NCBI RefSeq assembly: GCF_000404225.1
Contig: NC_021353.1
Coordinates: 1 to 64,000 of the forward strand
From: Candidatus Methanomassiliicoccus intestinalis Issoire-Mx1
GTDB taxonomy: Archaea > Thermoplasmatota > Thermoplasmata > Methanomassiliicoccales > Methanomassiliicoccaceae
DNA: 64,000 nt
Reading direction: 5' to 3'
In this document: positions 25,400-34,153 of the stretch, one piece after another
How positions within the stretch are numbered: position 1 is the first letter of the stretch
Layout of the letters: every line of letters starts with the position of its first letter
Program-made: the position numbers and the translations under genes
The notes under the pieces: generated by a model
Databases searched by the model: none
Seen by the model: only the letters and a program-made list of their open reading frames with translations
What the model was told of the DNA's origin: nothing

Positions 25400-27304
25400 T
25401 CATAGTGAATTATAACTCTCTAAGAGAACACAGCACTGATCATTACAGTGAAAGAGCGTTACATCATTTATGCACCGGTTGCCAAATTGAAATGAGGGGT
25501 CCGGAACTGTGTTGATATAGACTAAGTTTTCATTTATTGGCTTAAAACGTTTTTCTACATCACTTATGCCGGCTTCTTCTTTTTGAATTACTGGAAGTAC
25601 ATGACATCCGAATAACATGCAGGGTACGTTGTGAGGGTGTCCGAACTTATAATTTATTCCAAAACTGACTACCCAGTTTTTGGCACCAGTGCCATTATGC
25701 AGGATATTAAATGAGTCTGCACTGATATTATGTTCTGAACCGTGATGGGGAAGTAAAATTGCTCCAGGACTTGCTCCGCTTTCTTTCATCTCATTAACTA
25801 GTGTTTGAGCATGAGACACGATATTCGTCTCTGAGACTTTCTCTTCATAATCTAAGACACTATCGCCTGTTAAAAGCAGCCCTCTTTGATTCAGGCTTTT
25901 CTGAATTTCCTTAATACAATGGCCATCTACATTGATTGCACTAATTCTGTAGCCGCTATCCACTACATTTCCTGACGTTGTGGGACCAAAATAAAAGCAC
26001 AGTGATGAGGCATTAGTGTCCGAATCCGCTTTATATCCTAAGCTTCTGAATATCTGTGCGATCTCTCCATGACCTTCTTTAGTCTTTAATTTGATCATAA
26101 TTAGATTGCGTATTGTTTCCGGCGTTTCTGTCTCTAAATTTATTCCTATCTTTATGAACTCTTTTTTAATAATTTCATATACATCTTCATAGGTTTTATC
26201 AGAGGGCAGACAGAAAATTAGCTGCTGCATCCACACATCATCTTTATTGGTGGCGGATATATTGTCTTCAACACCCACTCCATCTGGCATATATGCTTTA
26301 TAGAATGCCGGTCTCTCATTATTACTCACCTCATCTACAGGATCATAAATCAATGAGCCAGCAATACCTTCTATCTCTATGTTATCTTTTAGAAAGGGCA
26401 TGGTTCCATAATCTGAATTATTTCCAGAATGAACTTCAATTATATTTTTAGCATTCAAATTTGACATCAGATATTCTTTCGGTGCGAATAGTTCTTCTAA
26501 CTCTGTAAGAACATCAAGATGTTTAAAGAACATACAAATCTTATCTAATTTACTTGAAAAGGGATAGATAAAGTTCTTAATTACGTAATCTTTAGTTAAT
26601 TTATTGATTCCATTAATATGATCGCAGTCAAAATGAGAAACAATCAGCTGGTCTATCACATATTTTTCTGTCTCTGTGCACACTTTAAAGCGCTCACAGT
26701 CGTCTTTGAGCATTTGAAATACAATATTTCCCTGGTTTTCTGGAAAATTCAAGCTTATTGTGCTTCCGCAGTCGTAGATTGTAAGGCGACCGTCAACTAT
26801 ATCATATCTGCTGCTGAATCCATTTGAACTTATGTCCATGTCAATATCTACATTTGTATACTGATATCTGCATGTATAAATCCCGCACATCAGCCCTTGC
26901 CCCACAGGGTAGAAACGATAAAAACACCTGTGCCGTACTTTAACAATATTTTTTTCAAGATGCTTTTTAATGCCTGATACTATACGATCTTTCAGTGCCT
27001 TGTGATTATAATCATATGCTGGACAGGATGTACATCCAGTTAGAATGGCAAACGAATTTAACTTAGGGCAGTTTATGGTATTTTTTCTAGTGCAGCATAT
27101 TTGATTTAATATTGACATGTAATATGCATTGATGTAAGCATCTATCTCAGATGATATTTCACTCCATTTTTTATTTAATTTATATATTATACTAATGCTT
27201 TTAAAATTTTCAAAATATCTTTGATATGAGGGGATTGCATTCAATCCGTTTATGATCGTGTAACCGATTTTAGACGCAATGCTGCTTAATCTTTCCTCAT
27301 CCAT
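25400..27304 (-). CDS. ComEC-like metallo-beta-lactamase-fold protein
   Basis: A 634-aa protein. Residues 1-125 are an unrecognised helical region with cysteines (CC at 70-71, CTSC at 91-94). The MBL fold starts near 128 with FYRFYPVGQGL, equivalent to the DVGQGDA opening of ComEC. It carries the metal motif HFDCDH (224-229, with Asp at the second His position as in ComEC), then LLLTGDS and PHHGSEHN, and FGHPHN near the end. It has no ComEC membrane channel. A phosphodiesterase or nuclease role is the family expectation. Last gene of a three-gene set with the 179-aa and 1124-aa proteins, nine bases after the former. Confidence 0.75.
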   Translation of the reverse strand: MDEERLSSIASKIGYTIINGLNAIPSYQRYFENFKSISIIYKLNKKWSEISSEIDAYINAYYMSILNQICCTRKNTINCPKLNSFAILTGCTSCPAYDYNHKALKDRIVSGIKKHLEKNIVKVRHRCFYRFYPVGQGLMCGIYTCRYQYTNVDIDMDISSNGFSSRYDIVDGRLTIYDCGSTISLNFPENQGNIVFQMLKDDCERFKVCTETEKYVIDQLIVSHFDCDHINGINKLTKDYVIKNFIYPFSSKLDKICMFFKHLDVLTELEELFAPKEYLMSNLNAKNIIEVHSGNNSDYGTMPFLKDNIEIEGIAGSLIYDPVDEVSNNERPAFYKAYMPDGVGVEDNISATNKDDVWMQQLIFCLPSDKTYEDVYEIIKKEFIKIGINLETETPETIRNLIMIKLKTKEGHGEIAQIFRSLGYKADSDTNASSLCFYFGPTTSGNVVDSGYRISAINVDGHCIKEIQKSLNQRGLLLTGDSVLDYEEKVSETNIVSHAQTLVNEMKESGASPGAILLPHHGSEHNISADSFNILHNGTGAKNWVVSFGINYKFGHPHNVPCMLFGCHVLPVIQKEEAGISDVEKRFKPINENLVYINTVPDPSFQFGNRCINDVTLFHCNDQCCVLLESYNSL

Positions 27305-27312
27305 ACTTCATA

Positions 27313-27852
27313 TCACTCCAGCAATTGTTTAATTGACAATAGATCCATATTTGAAAGGATGCGGACATTGTTGGTGTTCCAGATACCAAACGCCAAACTG
27401 TCTATGGATGCAAATGTAAAATCCTTTGGAGCTGCATTTGAATCCTTTGATATTTTAAGACTGAATGCATATTCTGTTGTAGACTCACCGCTTTTTGGCT
27501 TTTTAACATGCAGAAAAACCTGCTGAATTGAGATTTTTAATGAGTCTAAATTTGTTTCATTTAAGAATTTTTTTAAACTATTTAGTATGCCATCTTTAGT
27601 GAACCACTCTTTGCCGGTTATGCCTTTCAGGAATGAGTTTAATCCATCTACCAACTCTACTAATGTAAACGGTTCTGCATCATAATTCATAGACGGCATA
27701 ATCAGCAGCTCTTTGCTGTCGTCTGCATGAGATTCCAGGGTTCCATACAGGGAAACATTCAATAGTTTAAATCCTACAGTTATTCTCATCTGTGTCGCTG
27801 AATCACTTGCTGCAAGATCCTCATATTGCTGACTTACCAATTCATCTGCCAT
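27313..27852 (-). CDS. Unrecognised 179-aa protein of the MBL/giant-protein cluster
   Basis: I do not recognise this protein. It appears soluble and beta-rich in its first half (QMRITVGFKLLNVSLYGTLES), with a helical FTLVELVDGLNSFLKGI segment and a final LKISKDSNAAPKDFTFASIDSLAFGIW stretch. No membrane helix, signal peptide or catalytic motif. I prefer the ATG at 27852, preceded by gggtga. An ATG seven codons earlier (27873) overlaps the stop of the 1124-aa gene by four bases and would give 186 aa. The overlap shows coupled translation with both neighbours. Its strand-turn style resembles parts of the 1124-aa protein. Confidence 0.7.
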   Translation of the reverse strand: MADELVSQQYEDLAASDSATQMRITVGFKLLNVSLYGTLESHADDSKELLIMPSMNYDAEPFTLVELVDGLNSFLKGITGKEWFTKDGILNSLKKFLNETNLDSLKISIQQVFLHVKKPKSGESTTEYAFSLKISKDSNAAPKDFTFASIDSLAFGIWNTNNVRILSNMDLLSIKQLLE

Positions 27853-27869
27853 TTTTTCACCCTTTAACT

Positions 27870-30800
27870 TCATTCATTAACTATCGGAATCCTTACTCTG
27901 TAATTCTTCAGTTTTTGTTTGCTTTCAAGATTCTCCTGAACTCTTGATTTCATGTTCTGCAGGCGCGGAGATTCTGAATTCTCGCAGACCTTGAGAAACA
28001 TGGCATTGATAATCGGCTCATTCGCCGGGTTTATGAAATATGTCTCCTTATCGTCTAATTCAAACCCATCCAAAGAGTTGTCTGGTGCATTTTCATCATT
28101 TAATGCAAAATCAGAACAGATATTGAAAACGCTTTCGTAGTACCGTTCTCCCAAATCTTCTGAATAGTTGCTGCAGTCCTGTTCTGGAAGAGAACTGGAG
28201 ATACTGTCCTGAACAGATCTGGTTGCTTCTTGGAAATTTTCATCCATCTTAGAAATAATATCTTTCTGTTCTAACAGATATTCTTGAAAGTTCCTAAACT
28301 TTTTTCCTTTTTCTTCTAGAGCTCCAAGGACGTTTTCAGAACAGTCGTTCTGAGTGCCATTTGCCTGCGTCTCTTTTTTTACTTCTTGAATCAGAGATTC
28401 GCAGTCTACATTGAGCAGTATTTCGAAGTTTCCCATCCACTGGGAACGGGCATTGCTCAGTCTGTTGACAATCTGTCCGGTTCTGCTTTCTCTGAGATCA
28501 TCATCCTTCCCGTAGGTGTACTTGTAAAATGCTCCTAATGCTCCATATGTAGTGGCAGACTTAGATACAAATTCAAGACCGTCTGAAATGCACTGACAGT
28601 ATTCATCACAGTCTGTGTAGGGAAAGTCGCTTTGTTCAATATAGTCTTTCAAGGCTGTATCTATGCAGGCAACGGCATCTAGTTTGTCCATATTGTTCAG
28701 TTCAGACTGCGTTCTGCTGGTGACATTATTTGATATGCTGCTGTGTATGCCGCTGCTGACGTTGCCTGAGAGGGATGCTGAAGTATTTATTGTATAATCC
28801 TTCCCAAAGAGTGTGAAGCAGGCGCTCAGGGCAGCACTCATGCTTTGACTTGCCTTAGCATCAAGTGTTATTGAAATTTCTTTAAGATAGAATATTGACG
28901 ACACCGCTTCAACCAATTTCTCTATGAGCCAACCTATCGCTCCAGTGACCTGCTTTACTGCTTCTAATGCTAACTTAGCTATTTCCAGGGCAGCATATGC
29001 AACACCCATGGCAATATATATGCCAGCCTTTTCAACTTCCAAAACTCCCAGTACGCAGATGTAATATGGTATTTTCCAGAACATGTACCATTTGAGGTGT
29101 GACAGTTCATAGGAATATGAATCAATCTTTCTGTTAACGTTGTCAATCTGATACTGTAAACCCAGCACCTGCTGCTGAGCATACGCCAGTTTATTTTGAA
29201 CATCTGTGATTCTGGCTTGAGTCTTGGCAACAAAAGCCCTTACCATGTTTATTACTGTTTGAGCGATATCCTGAAAGAATGAGAAATCAAGTGTTATTTT
29301 GAAGAAGAATGAAGAATTGTTGAAGTCGCTGTATGATGCCGAGAGCATCAAACGCGCCTCTATCAGGAAAAATTTGATTTGTGCATATAAGTAAAATGAT
29401 CCCGATTCGAATGACAGGTATGTAGCAGCCTTCAAGGAAAGAAATGTAATTTCCAGAGAAGCATCAAGATACATTCTATAATTATTTTTCTTCAAACAAA
29501 GATAAAATACCGGGCCGTCCCCGTCATGGAGATACTGTTCCACAATGCTGTTGGATCCAGTTTCCATCAGTGCGTAATTTTTATCGGATTTTGTAAGCTT
29601 GATCCAGGAGTTCTTGATGGGGGCAACCATTACTAAAGCTTCGAAGCCGTTCTTATCGTCGACTTCTCCGTAAATATTGATTCTCTGTTTCAGAATCTCG
29701 ATTGATGCGCATACAAACATCCCTTTGTACAGGTTATAACTGCCCGCTGACAGATTCGCTTCTGTACAGTAATAAAATTGAGGGGACAGAGAGATTTTTC
29801 CACTTTTAGTTATAGAATAATGCCTGACATTTATTTCATCAGTCAGAACCCAGCCGTTGCTGCCGTCTGCCCTTACAATTATGGAATCGCCCTTTACCGG
29901 ACTGGAAGCTCTTCCTCCCAGCTTGCCGCTGCATGCTTTATTGAACGTCTCAGCTATCTTATCAAGACCTTCTCTGGAAAGATCTGAGAATACATTTGTT
30001 TCCATCACCGTGGATTCAAGAGGAAAAGGCTCCAGTTTGATGAAGTCGAAGTAATCTGATCCCGGCAGGGTCACACGCATGAGAGACTGAATCAATGATG
30101 ATATGCTGAGCCTGTTCAATGCAAGTCCCATTGCCAGAATTCTTACGGTTCCGCCTCCGACCTGAGCAAAGAACAGGGCGAACAGATCTATCTTCTGGAG
30201 TTGCACAATTCCCCAGATTCCGAAAGTCAGCAGATCCTTTGCTTCTCCTATCGAGAGGCCGATCTGACTTAGTGAAAACAAGTCTCCAAAAGGTATCGGA
30301 GCTCCTCCGTATTCAGCAGATATCCCGAAGCTTGATGAAGATGCTTTACAGTCTATAATGAATGTTGAAGCCTGTCCGTTAATATCGAAATCCAGCATTC
30401 CTTTGACATCTATGAGTATCGGGGATCCAAGCTTCAGGTAACAATCCAGATGTCTAAAGCTTAGGCCGTCATTCATTATCTCAAGTGTCTCGGAACCTTT
30501 TGTTATCCTTATGAGAATAAATGACGGGGATCCGTAGCCGGCAGTGAGTGAAACCGCAGAGCCGCTGGGCACTATTCTTCCCAGACTGCGCAGAAATTCC
30601 AGAGAACTTGACTCAAGCACTACTTTCCCTGAAACTATTATAGTCTGGTTGTCTAACTCTTTCCTATCAGGAAGAGCTACCCTTTCAAACACGCTTTTAT
30701 CAAAGACTGCTTTTTCAATCTTTGAAAATCTGCTGCCTGCATCTGAAAATGATGCTGCCGTTCCTTTCTTGAAACCGATGCAGAGATTCATGGCACCGGC

Positions 30801-31244
30801 AACTTCTATGACCTTTGCCAGAAAATCGGTGAATGAATCATTAGCACACAAAGCATCATTCAGACTTTGATCTGTAAATGACAGCAGCAGTAGGAGATCT
30901 CCCCCGTTTTTCAGAATTCCCAGGGCAGCTGATTCTTTGCTTGATGTAACATGGCCGACAGCTGCAAGATCTCCCCGGCTGTCATATATCAGTGCAGTTT
31001 CAAGCTTCAAGTCTTTAACTAAGGGATATAGCGGAGACTCCCGAAACTCTTTCTCCCAATCTGATGATAAGTTTGAGAGAATCCTGAGAAGGTCATTTTC
31101 AGTCAGACTGCAGGTACCAGACAGTGCTGTGCTGTCCGGCCCTTTCTCAATCTGGACAGTCATATGAATTCCCAGAATAGTGCCGGAGACCTGTAATGCG
31201 ACGGAGGGATCACCAGGGCCGTTTGTCACAAGGGTATATGACAT
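27870..31244 (-). CDS. Unrecognised 1124-aa giant protein with coiled coil and hydrophobic helices
   Basis: First gene of the three-gene set. Residues 1 to about 660 are beta-rich, made of repeated short strands and including an AEYGGAPIPFGDLFSLSQIG motif that recalls long DUF6603-like proteins (weak, from memory). Residues about 665-720 form a coiled coil (KLAYAQQQVLGLQYQIDNVNRKI). About 720-790 is a hydrophobic/amphipathic helical stretch (IPYYICVLGVLEVEKAGIYIAMGVAYAALEIAKL). The rest is polar and Cys-containing (CDEYCQCISDGL). No signal peptide. The layout is reminiscent of helical pore-forming or structural proteins, but function is unknown. Confidence 0.7.
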   Translation of the reverse strand: MSYTLVTNGPGDPSVALQVSGTILGIHMTVQIEKGPDSTALSGTCSLTENDLLRILSNLSSDWEKEFRESPLYPLVKDLKLETALIYDSRGDLAAVGHVTSSKESAALGILKNGGDLLLLLSFTDQSLNDALCANDSFTDFLAKVIEVAGAMNLCIGFKKGTAASFSDAGSRFSKIEKAVFDKSVFERVALPDRKELDNQTIIVSGKVVLESSSLEFLRSLGRIVPSGSAVSLTAGYGSPSFILIRITKGSETLEIMNDGLSFRHLDCYLKLGSPILIDVKGMLDFDINGQASTFIIDCKASSSSFGISAEYGGAPIPFGDLFSLSQIGLSIGEAKDLLTFGIWGIVQLQKIDLFALFFAQVGGGTVRILAMGLALNRLSISSLIQSLMRVTLPGSDYFDFIKLEPFPLESTVMETNVFSDLSREGLDKIAETFNKACSGKLGGRASSPVKGDSIIVRADGSNGWVLTDEINVRHYSITKSGKISLSPQFYYCTEANLSAGSYNLYKGMFVCASIEILKQRINIYGEVDDKNGFEALVMVAPIKNSWIKLTKSDKNYALMETGSNSIVEQYLHDGDGPVFYLCLKKNNYRMYLDASLEITFLSLKAATYLSFESGSFYLYAQIKFFLIEARLMLSASYSDFNNSSFFFKITLDFSFFQDIAQTVINMVRAFVAKTQARITDVQNKLAYAQQQVLGLQYQIDNVNRKIDSYSYELSHLKWYMFWKIPYYICVLGVLEVEKAGIYIAMGVAYAALEIAKLALEAVKQVTGAIGWLIEKLVEAVSSIFYLKEISITLDAKASQSMSAALSACFTLFGKDYTINTSASLSGNVSSGIHSSISNNVTSRTQSELNNMDKLDAVACIDTALKDYIEQSDFPYTDCDEYCQCISDGLEFVSKSATTYGALGAFYKYTYGKDDDLRESRTGQIVNRLSNARSQWMGNFEILLNVDCESLIQEVKKETQANGTQNDCSENVLGALEEKGKKFRNFQEYLLEQKDIISKMDENFQEATRSVQDSISSSLPEQDCSNYSEDLGERYYESVFNICSDFALNDENAPDNSLDGFELDDKETYFINPANEPIINAMFLKVCENSESPRLQNMKSRVQENLESKQKLKNYRVRIPIVNE

Positions 31245-31380
31245 TATTTGATATTAATATTTTTATTTTTTTATGACTAACCACACTTAACTTCCCTGAG
31301 TATGTGTTTTTTCAGAGTTGTGAATTATTCTAACGGACTGCAACTGACATATTGCAGTACCGTCATCGTTGTAGAATAGT

Positions 31381-31662
31381 TTAGTTCTTAGGAATATTGT
31401 CAGCTTTTACAGGCTGCATGTGTTCTTTGCAGCCGCACTTCGGACATTTGACTACTTTAGTTTCTGAATTATCATTTGACAGAAGCATCCTGCCGGCATT
31501 CGGCTTGAACTCGCAGCCGCACTTCGGGCATACAAAACTCTCTATTTTGTAAAATTTGAAATACCAGTATGAAGCCGCAGCGATGACGATGACTACCATG
31601 CACGTTGCAACAGCGAAAATAATCTGTGATCCGCCCATATAATCCTCTCTGTCTTCATGCAA
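31381..31662 (-). CDS. Membrane-anchored zinc-ribbon protein
   Basis: A 93-aa protein with one N-terminal membrane helix (IIFAVATCMVVIVIAAASYWYF, about 14-35) and a cytosolic zinc ribbon of two CPKCGC motifs (about 49-54 and 76-81) that would bind one zinc. Ends in a short polar tail. No specific family is recognised. Same strand as the neighbouring accessory genes, separated from the giant-protein gene by 136 bases. Confidence 0.7.
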   Translation of the reverse strand: MHEDREDYMGGSQIIFAVATCMVVIVIAAASYWYFKFYKIESFVCPKCGCEFKPNAGRMLLSNDNSETKVVKCPKCGCKEHMQPVKADNIPKN

Positions 31663-31793
31663 AGTGCATCGAGACTATTTAACAATCTCCAGTTTAACGA
31701 ACTATCTGCAGAATATATGTTAATGATTTATTGAGCATAGGATTCATTGTGTATGATACAATCAACAACTATCACTCCGTATGATCATCAAAG

Positions 31794-33443
31794 TCAGTTA
31801 GGCATCAGATATTTCCTTAATCCATTCATAAATTCACTAAGGTTTATCTTTACTAGACTATCATCTTCATAGGCTGGTCTGTAGTATATGTAATACATTT
31901 CCATCGAATCTTCAGTAAAGTTTAGGGTGTTTAACACAACTTTCAACTTATTTACTTTATCTAAACTGGGAAAGTATATTTTTGTGTTAGAAAGTTCTTC
32001 CTTTTGGAACCCGCTTTTAAAATCATTTGATTTTAAGATTACTATATCAAATGGAATATTCTTGCATTTTAGCATCTCTCTAATGAATTCCATGAATTTT
32101 AATGTTTTAGCGTCTAACTCTAAATTCTTCTGTTTATCTGTTTTTAATTTTGGATTATCAATTTCCTTTAAATTAGATATCATGTCTTCAAATTCTTTGA
32201 TTGTTGTATCATCTAACACTGGGATTTCTTTTTCTGATAAAAAATTATAAATTCTTTTGAAATATCTATTTATTTCATCGATGGCTTCTAATCCAATTGT
32301 ATTAATTATTGATCTAAATTCTGACTTTGATTTCCATAACGGACGGCGCCATCTATTTCTTTCAAAATATTCTTGAGTCAACTTATCTGGACAGACATTC
32401 TTGACTAAGAAAATCAAATCATCGTCACATAAGTATGAAATGGTTGTATCTTGAAACTTTTTTCCTTTTTCAGTTATTGCATCAAAGCATATCAGATTTT
32501 CATGATCGACTTGGTTATCCTTTCTCATGCATGAATTTACATGTTTTATCGTATATCTTATTAGAAATTGCTCATAGAGAATTATTGGATGAGACTGTAT
32601 CCATTTCTTTTCTGAATCATGTGCATAGATTACGTTTTCCAGCACACTCAAAGCACCTTTATCAAAAACCAGCTCATACTCTTCACCAATCTTCTGCATC
32701 ATTATGCTGTTTAATAAACGAGTATAATCTAAGTGTATATTATCATACCCAGTCACGTATGCATCTCTGATAAGATAATCCAGTTTATCAACATCGATGA
32801 TGGGAGAGTTTAACAATTTTATTAGAATGTTTTCAAGATACTCTTCAAATCCATTTGGTTTTTGATGTATATATCCAGTTATACATCTGGCAAAAAGACT
32901 TTTAGACTCGGAGTCTTTAAAGTACTCTTTAAACGATACAATCGATACAATAACGCTCATTATTTCGTGTGGCGCAGCAGATTTTGTATTTTCAAGATAG
33001 TACTCCATATCTTGTGTAAAAGATTCATCAGATACAGTGGATTTCAATAATTCATACAATGGATCATCTGATTTACCATTTGTTAGATAATATTCTTCTC
33101 CAGAATGTGAAAAAGGCGCGTGACCGACGTCATGTAAAAGACATGCAGTTTCAAACACATCTTCTAGATAATCCCACTCTAGATCCTTGCAATCCTGATA
33201 TCTTTTACAAACGTCTTTTTTCAATGATTCAAATGCAATTTTTCCCAGGTGATAAACGCCTATTGAATGAATAAAACGATTATGAAGTGCAGCAGGATAC
33301 AAGGGAGTATAACTCGTTTGTCCTATTCTCCTTAGTCTTTGAAAACAGGCGCTATCTATGAATTGTCTTACCATTTTTTCAGGTATTTGAACATATCCAT
33401 AGATTGGATCTTTAAACAGTTTACATGTATTCTGTTGCATCAA
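31794..33443 (-). CDS. HD-domain phosphohydrolase (dGTPase/SAMHD1-like)
   Basis: A 549-aa HD-superfamily metal-dependent phosphohydrolase. The N-terminus DPIYGYVQIPEKMVRQFIDSACFQRLRRIGQT is the SAMHD1/YdhJ-like opening. The metal ligands read H59 (RFIHSIGVYHL), H104-D105 (LLHDVGHAPFSHS) and D218 (DVDKLDYLIRD). The C-terminal ~250 residues are family-specific and lysine-rich. Likely hydrolyses dNTPs or a related nucleotide. Bacterial relatives can act in phage defence by draining dNTPs, but no defence partner is certain here. Codon use is more AT-rich than in the housekeeping genes. Confidence 0.82.
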   Translation of the reverse strand: MMQQNTCKLFKDPIYGYVQIPEKMVRQFIDSACFQRLRRIGQTSYTPLYPAALHNRFIHSIGVYHLGKIAFESLKKDVCKRYQDCKDLEWDYLEDVFETACLLHDVGHAPFSHSGEEYYLTNGKSDDPLYELLKSTVSDESFTQDMEYYLENTKSAAPHEIMSVIVSIVSFKEYFKDSESKSLFARCITGYIHQKPNGFEEYLENILIKLLNSPIIDVDKLDYLIRDAYVTGYDNIHLDYTRLLNSIMMQKIGEEYELVFDKGALSVLENVIYAHDSEKKWIQSHPIILYEQFLIRYTIKHVNSCMRKDNQVDHENLICFDAITEKGKKFQDTTISYLCDDDLIFLVKNVCPDKLTQEYFERNRWRRPLWKSKSEFRSIINTIGLEAIDEINRYFKRIYNFLSEKEIPVLDDTTIKEFEDMISNLKEIDNPKLKTDKQKNLELDAKTLKFMEFIREMLKCKNIPFDIVILKSNDFKSGFQKEELSNTKIYFPSLDKVNKLKVVLNTLNFTEDSMEMYYIYYRPAYEDDSLVKINLSEFMNGLRKYLMPN

Positions 33444-33523
33444 TTTATTTCTTAAAGACCTTTCAATATATAAAACATCATCATATTAACACAAGAAATT
33501 TGGGAATTAAAAAAATTATCGAG

Positions 33524-33898
33524 TTAGGCTGTTATTCCTAACACTTCAAGGGACTTCGCGTCAACGAATGCTTGAAGAACTTGATATGTAGTATACGATC
33601 TAAACACATCTCTTAGTTTATCTGTTGTAATACCTTCTTTAAGGCAGACATATTTTTCATCATCATGAGATTCTATTTCGAAATACTCTGTGCAATTATG
33701 AATGAATCTGTTTGTATAATCCCTAGACAGTACTAATACTGCCCTTTCTCCTTTCTCATTCAATACATCAAGAACTTTAGCTCCGTACTCATTCAGTTCT
33801 TTAAAACTGACCTTTCCTTCTTTATTGTTATCGACTAACTCGATTAACGCATTAGCCACGAGATCCTGAATCCCAATATAATAGCACATGATCATCAT
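33524..33898 (-). CDS. Unrecognised 124-aa protein
   Basis: I do not recognise this small protein. It appears soluble, with mixed alpha/beta predicted character: a helical first half (IQDLVANALIELVDNNKEGKVSFKELNEYGAKVLDVLNEKG), a strand AVLVLSRDYTNRFI, and a helical end. The KEGKVSFKELNEYGAKVL segment superficially resembles an EF-hand but lacks the ligand spacing. Three methionines in the first four codons leave the start uncertain. It lies 81 bases upstream of the HD gene on the same strand. Confidence 0.55.
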   Translation of the reverse strand: MMIMCYYIGIQDLVANALIELVDNNKEGKVSFKELNEYGAKVLDVLNEKGERAVLVLSRDYTNRFIHNCTEYFEIESHDDEKYVCLKEGITTDKLRDVFRSYTTYQVLQAFVDAKSLEVLGITA

Positions 33899-34001
33899 CC
33901 TATACTATATTGAACATATTTCATAAAGACTTGCTTAATCACCAATCTTTTGTGGGGGCCCTTGAGATACATTTCATATATTATAGTTTTTCAATTACTT
34001 C

Positions 34002-34028
34002 AATAACGTAATACATATATACGTTATT
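34002..34028. promoter_or_regulatory. Palindrome between the 124-aa gene and fhs
   Basis: Perfect 9-bp arms AATAACGTA and TACGTTATT separated by nine bases (atacatata). It lies about 125 bases before the fhs start and 100 bases before the divergent 124-aa gene start. A related CGTTATTT/AAATAACG palindrome precedes ppcA at 47696. Candidate regulator site. Confidence 0.45.
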
Positions 34029-34153
34029 TGAAAAATAGAGTTTATTATATGGTTGTAGAATCTTATAAATGACTGATATCTGTATTTCCTACACGCTTCA
34101 CCAACTCTCTAATATTTCTACTCCTATCACCAGTTCATATACAGTGATTCTTT

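Noticed and set aside
33800..33860. EF-hand in the 124-aa protein
   Set aside because: NNKEGKVSFKELNEYG resembles a calcium loop only loosely; the ligand spacing is wrong.
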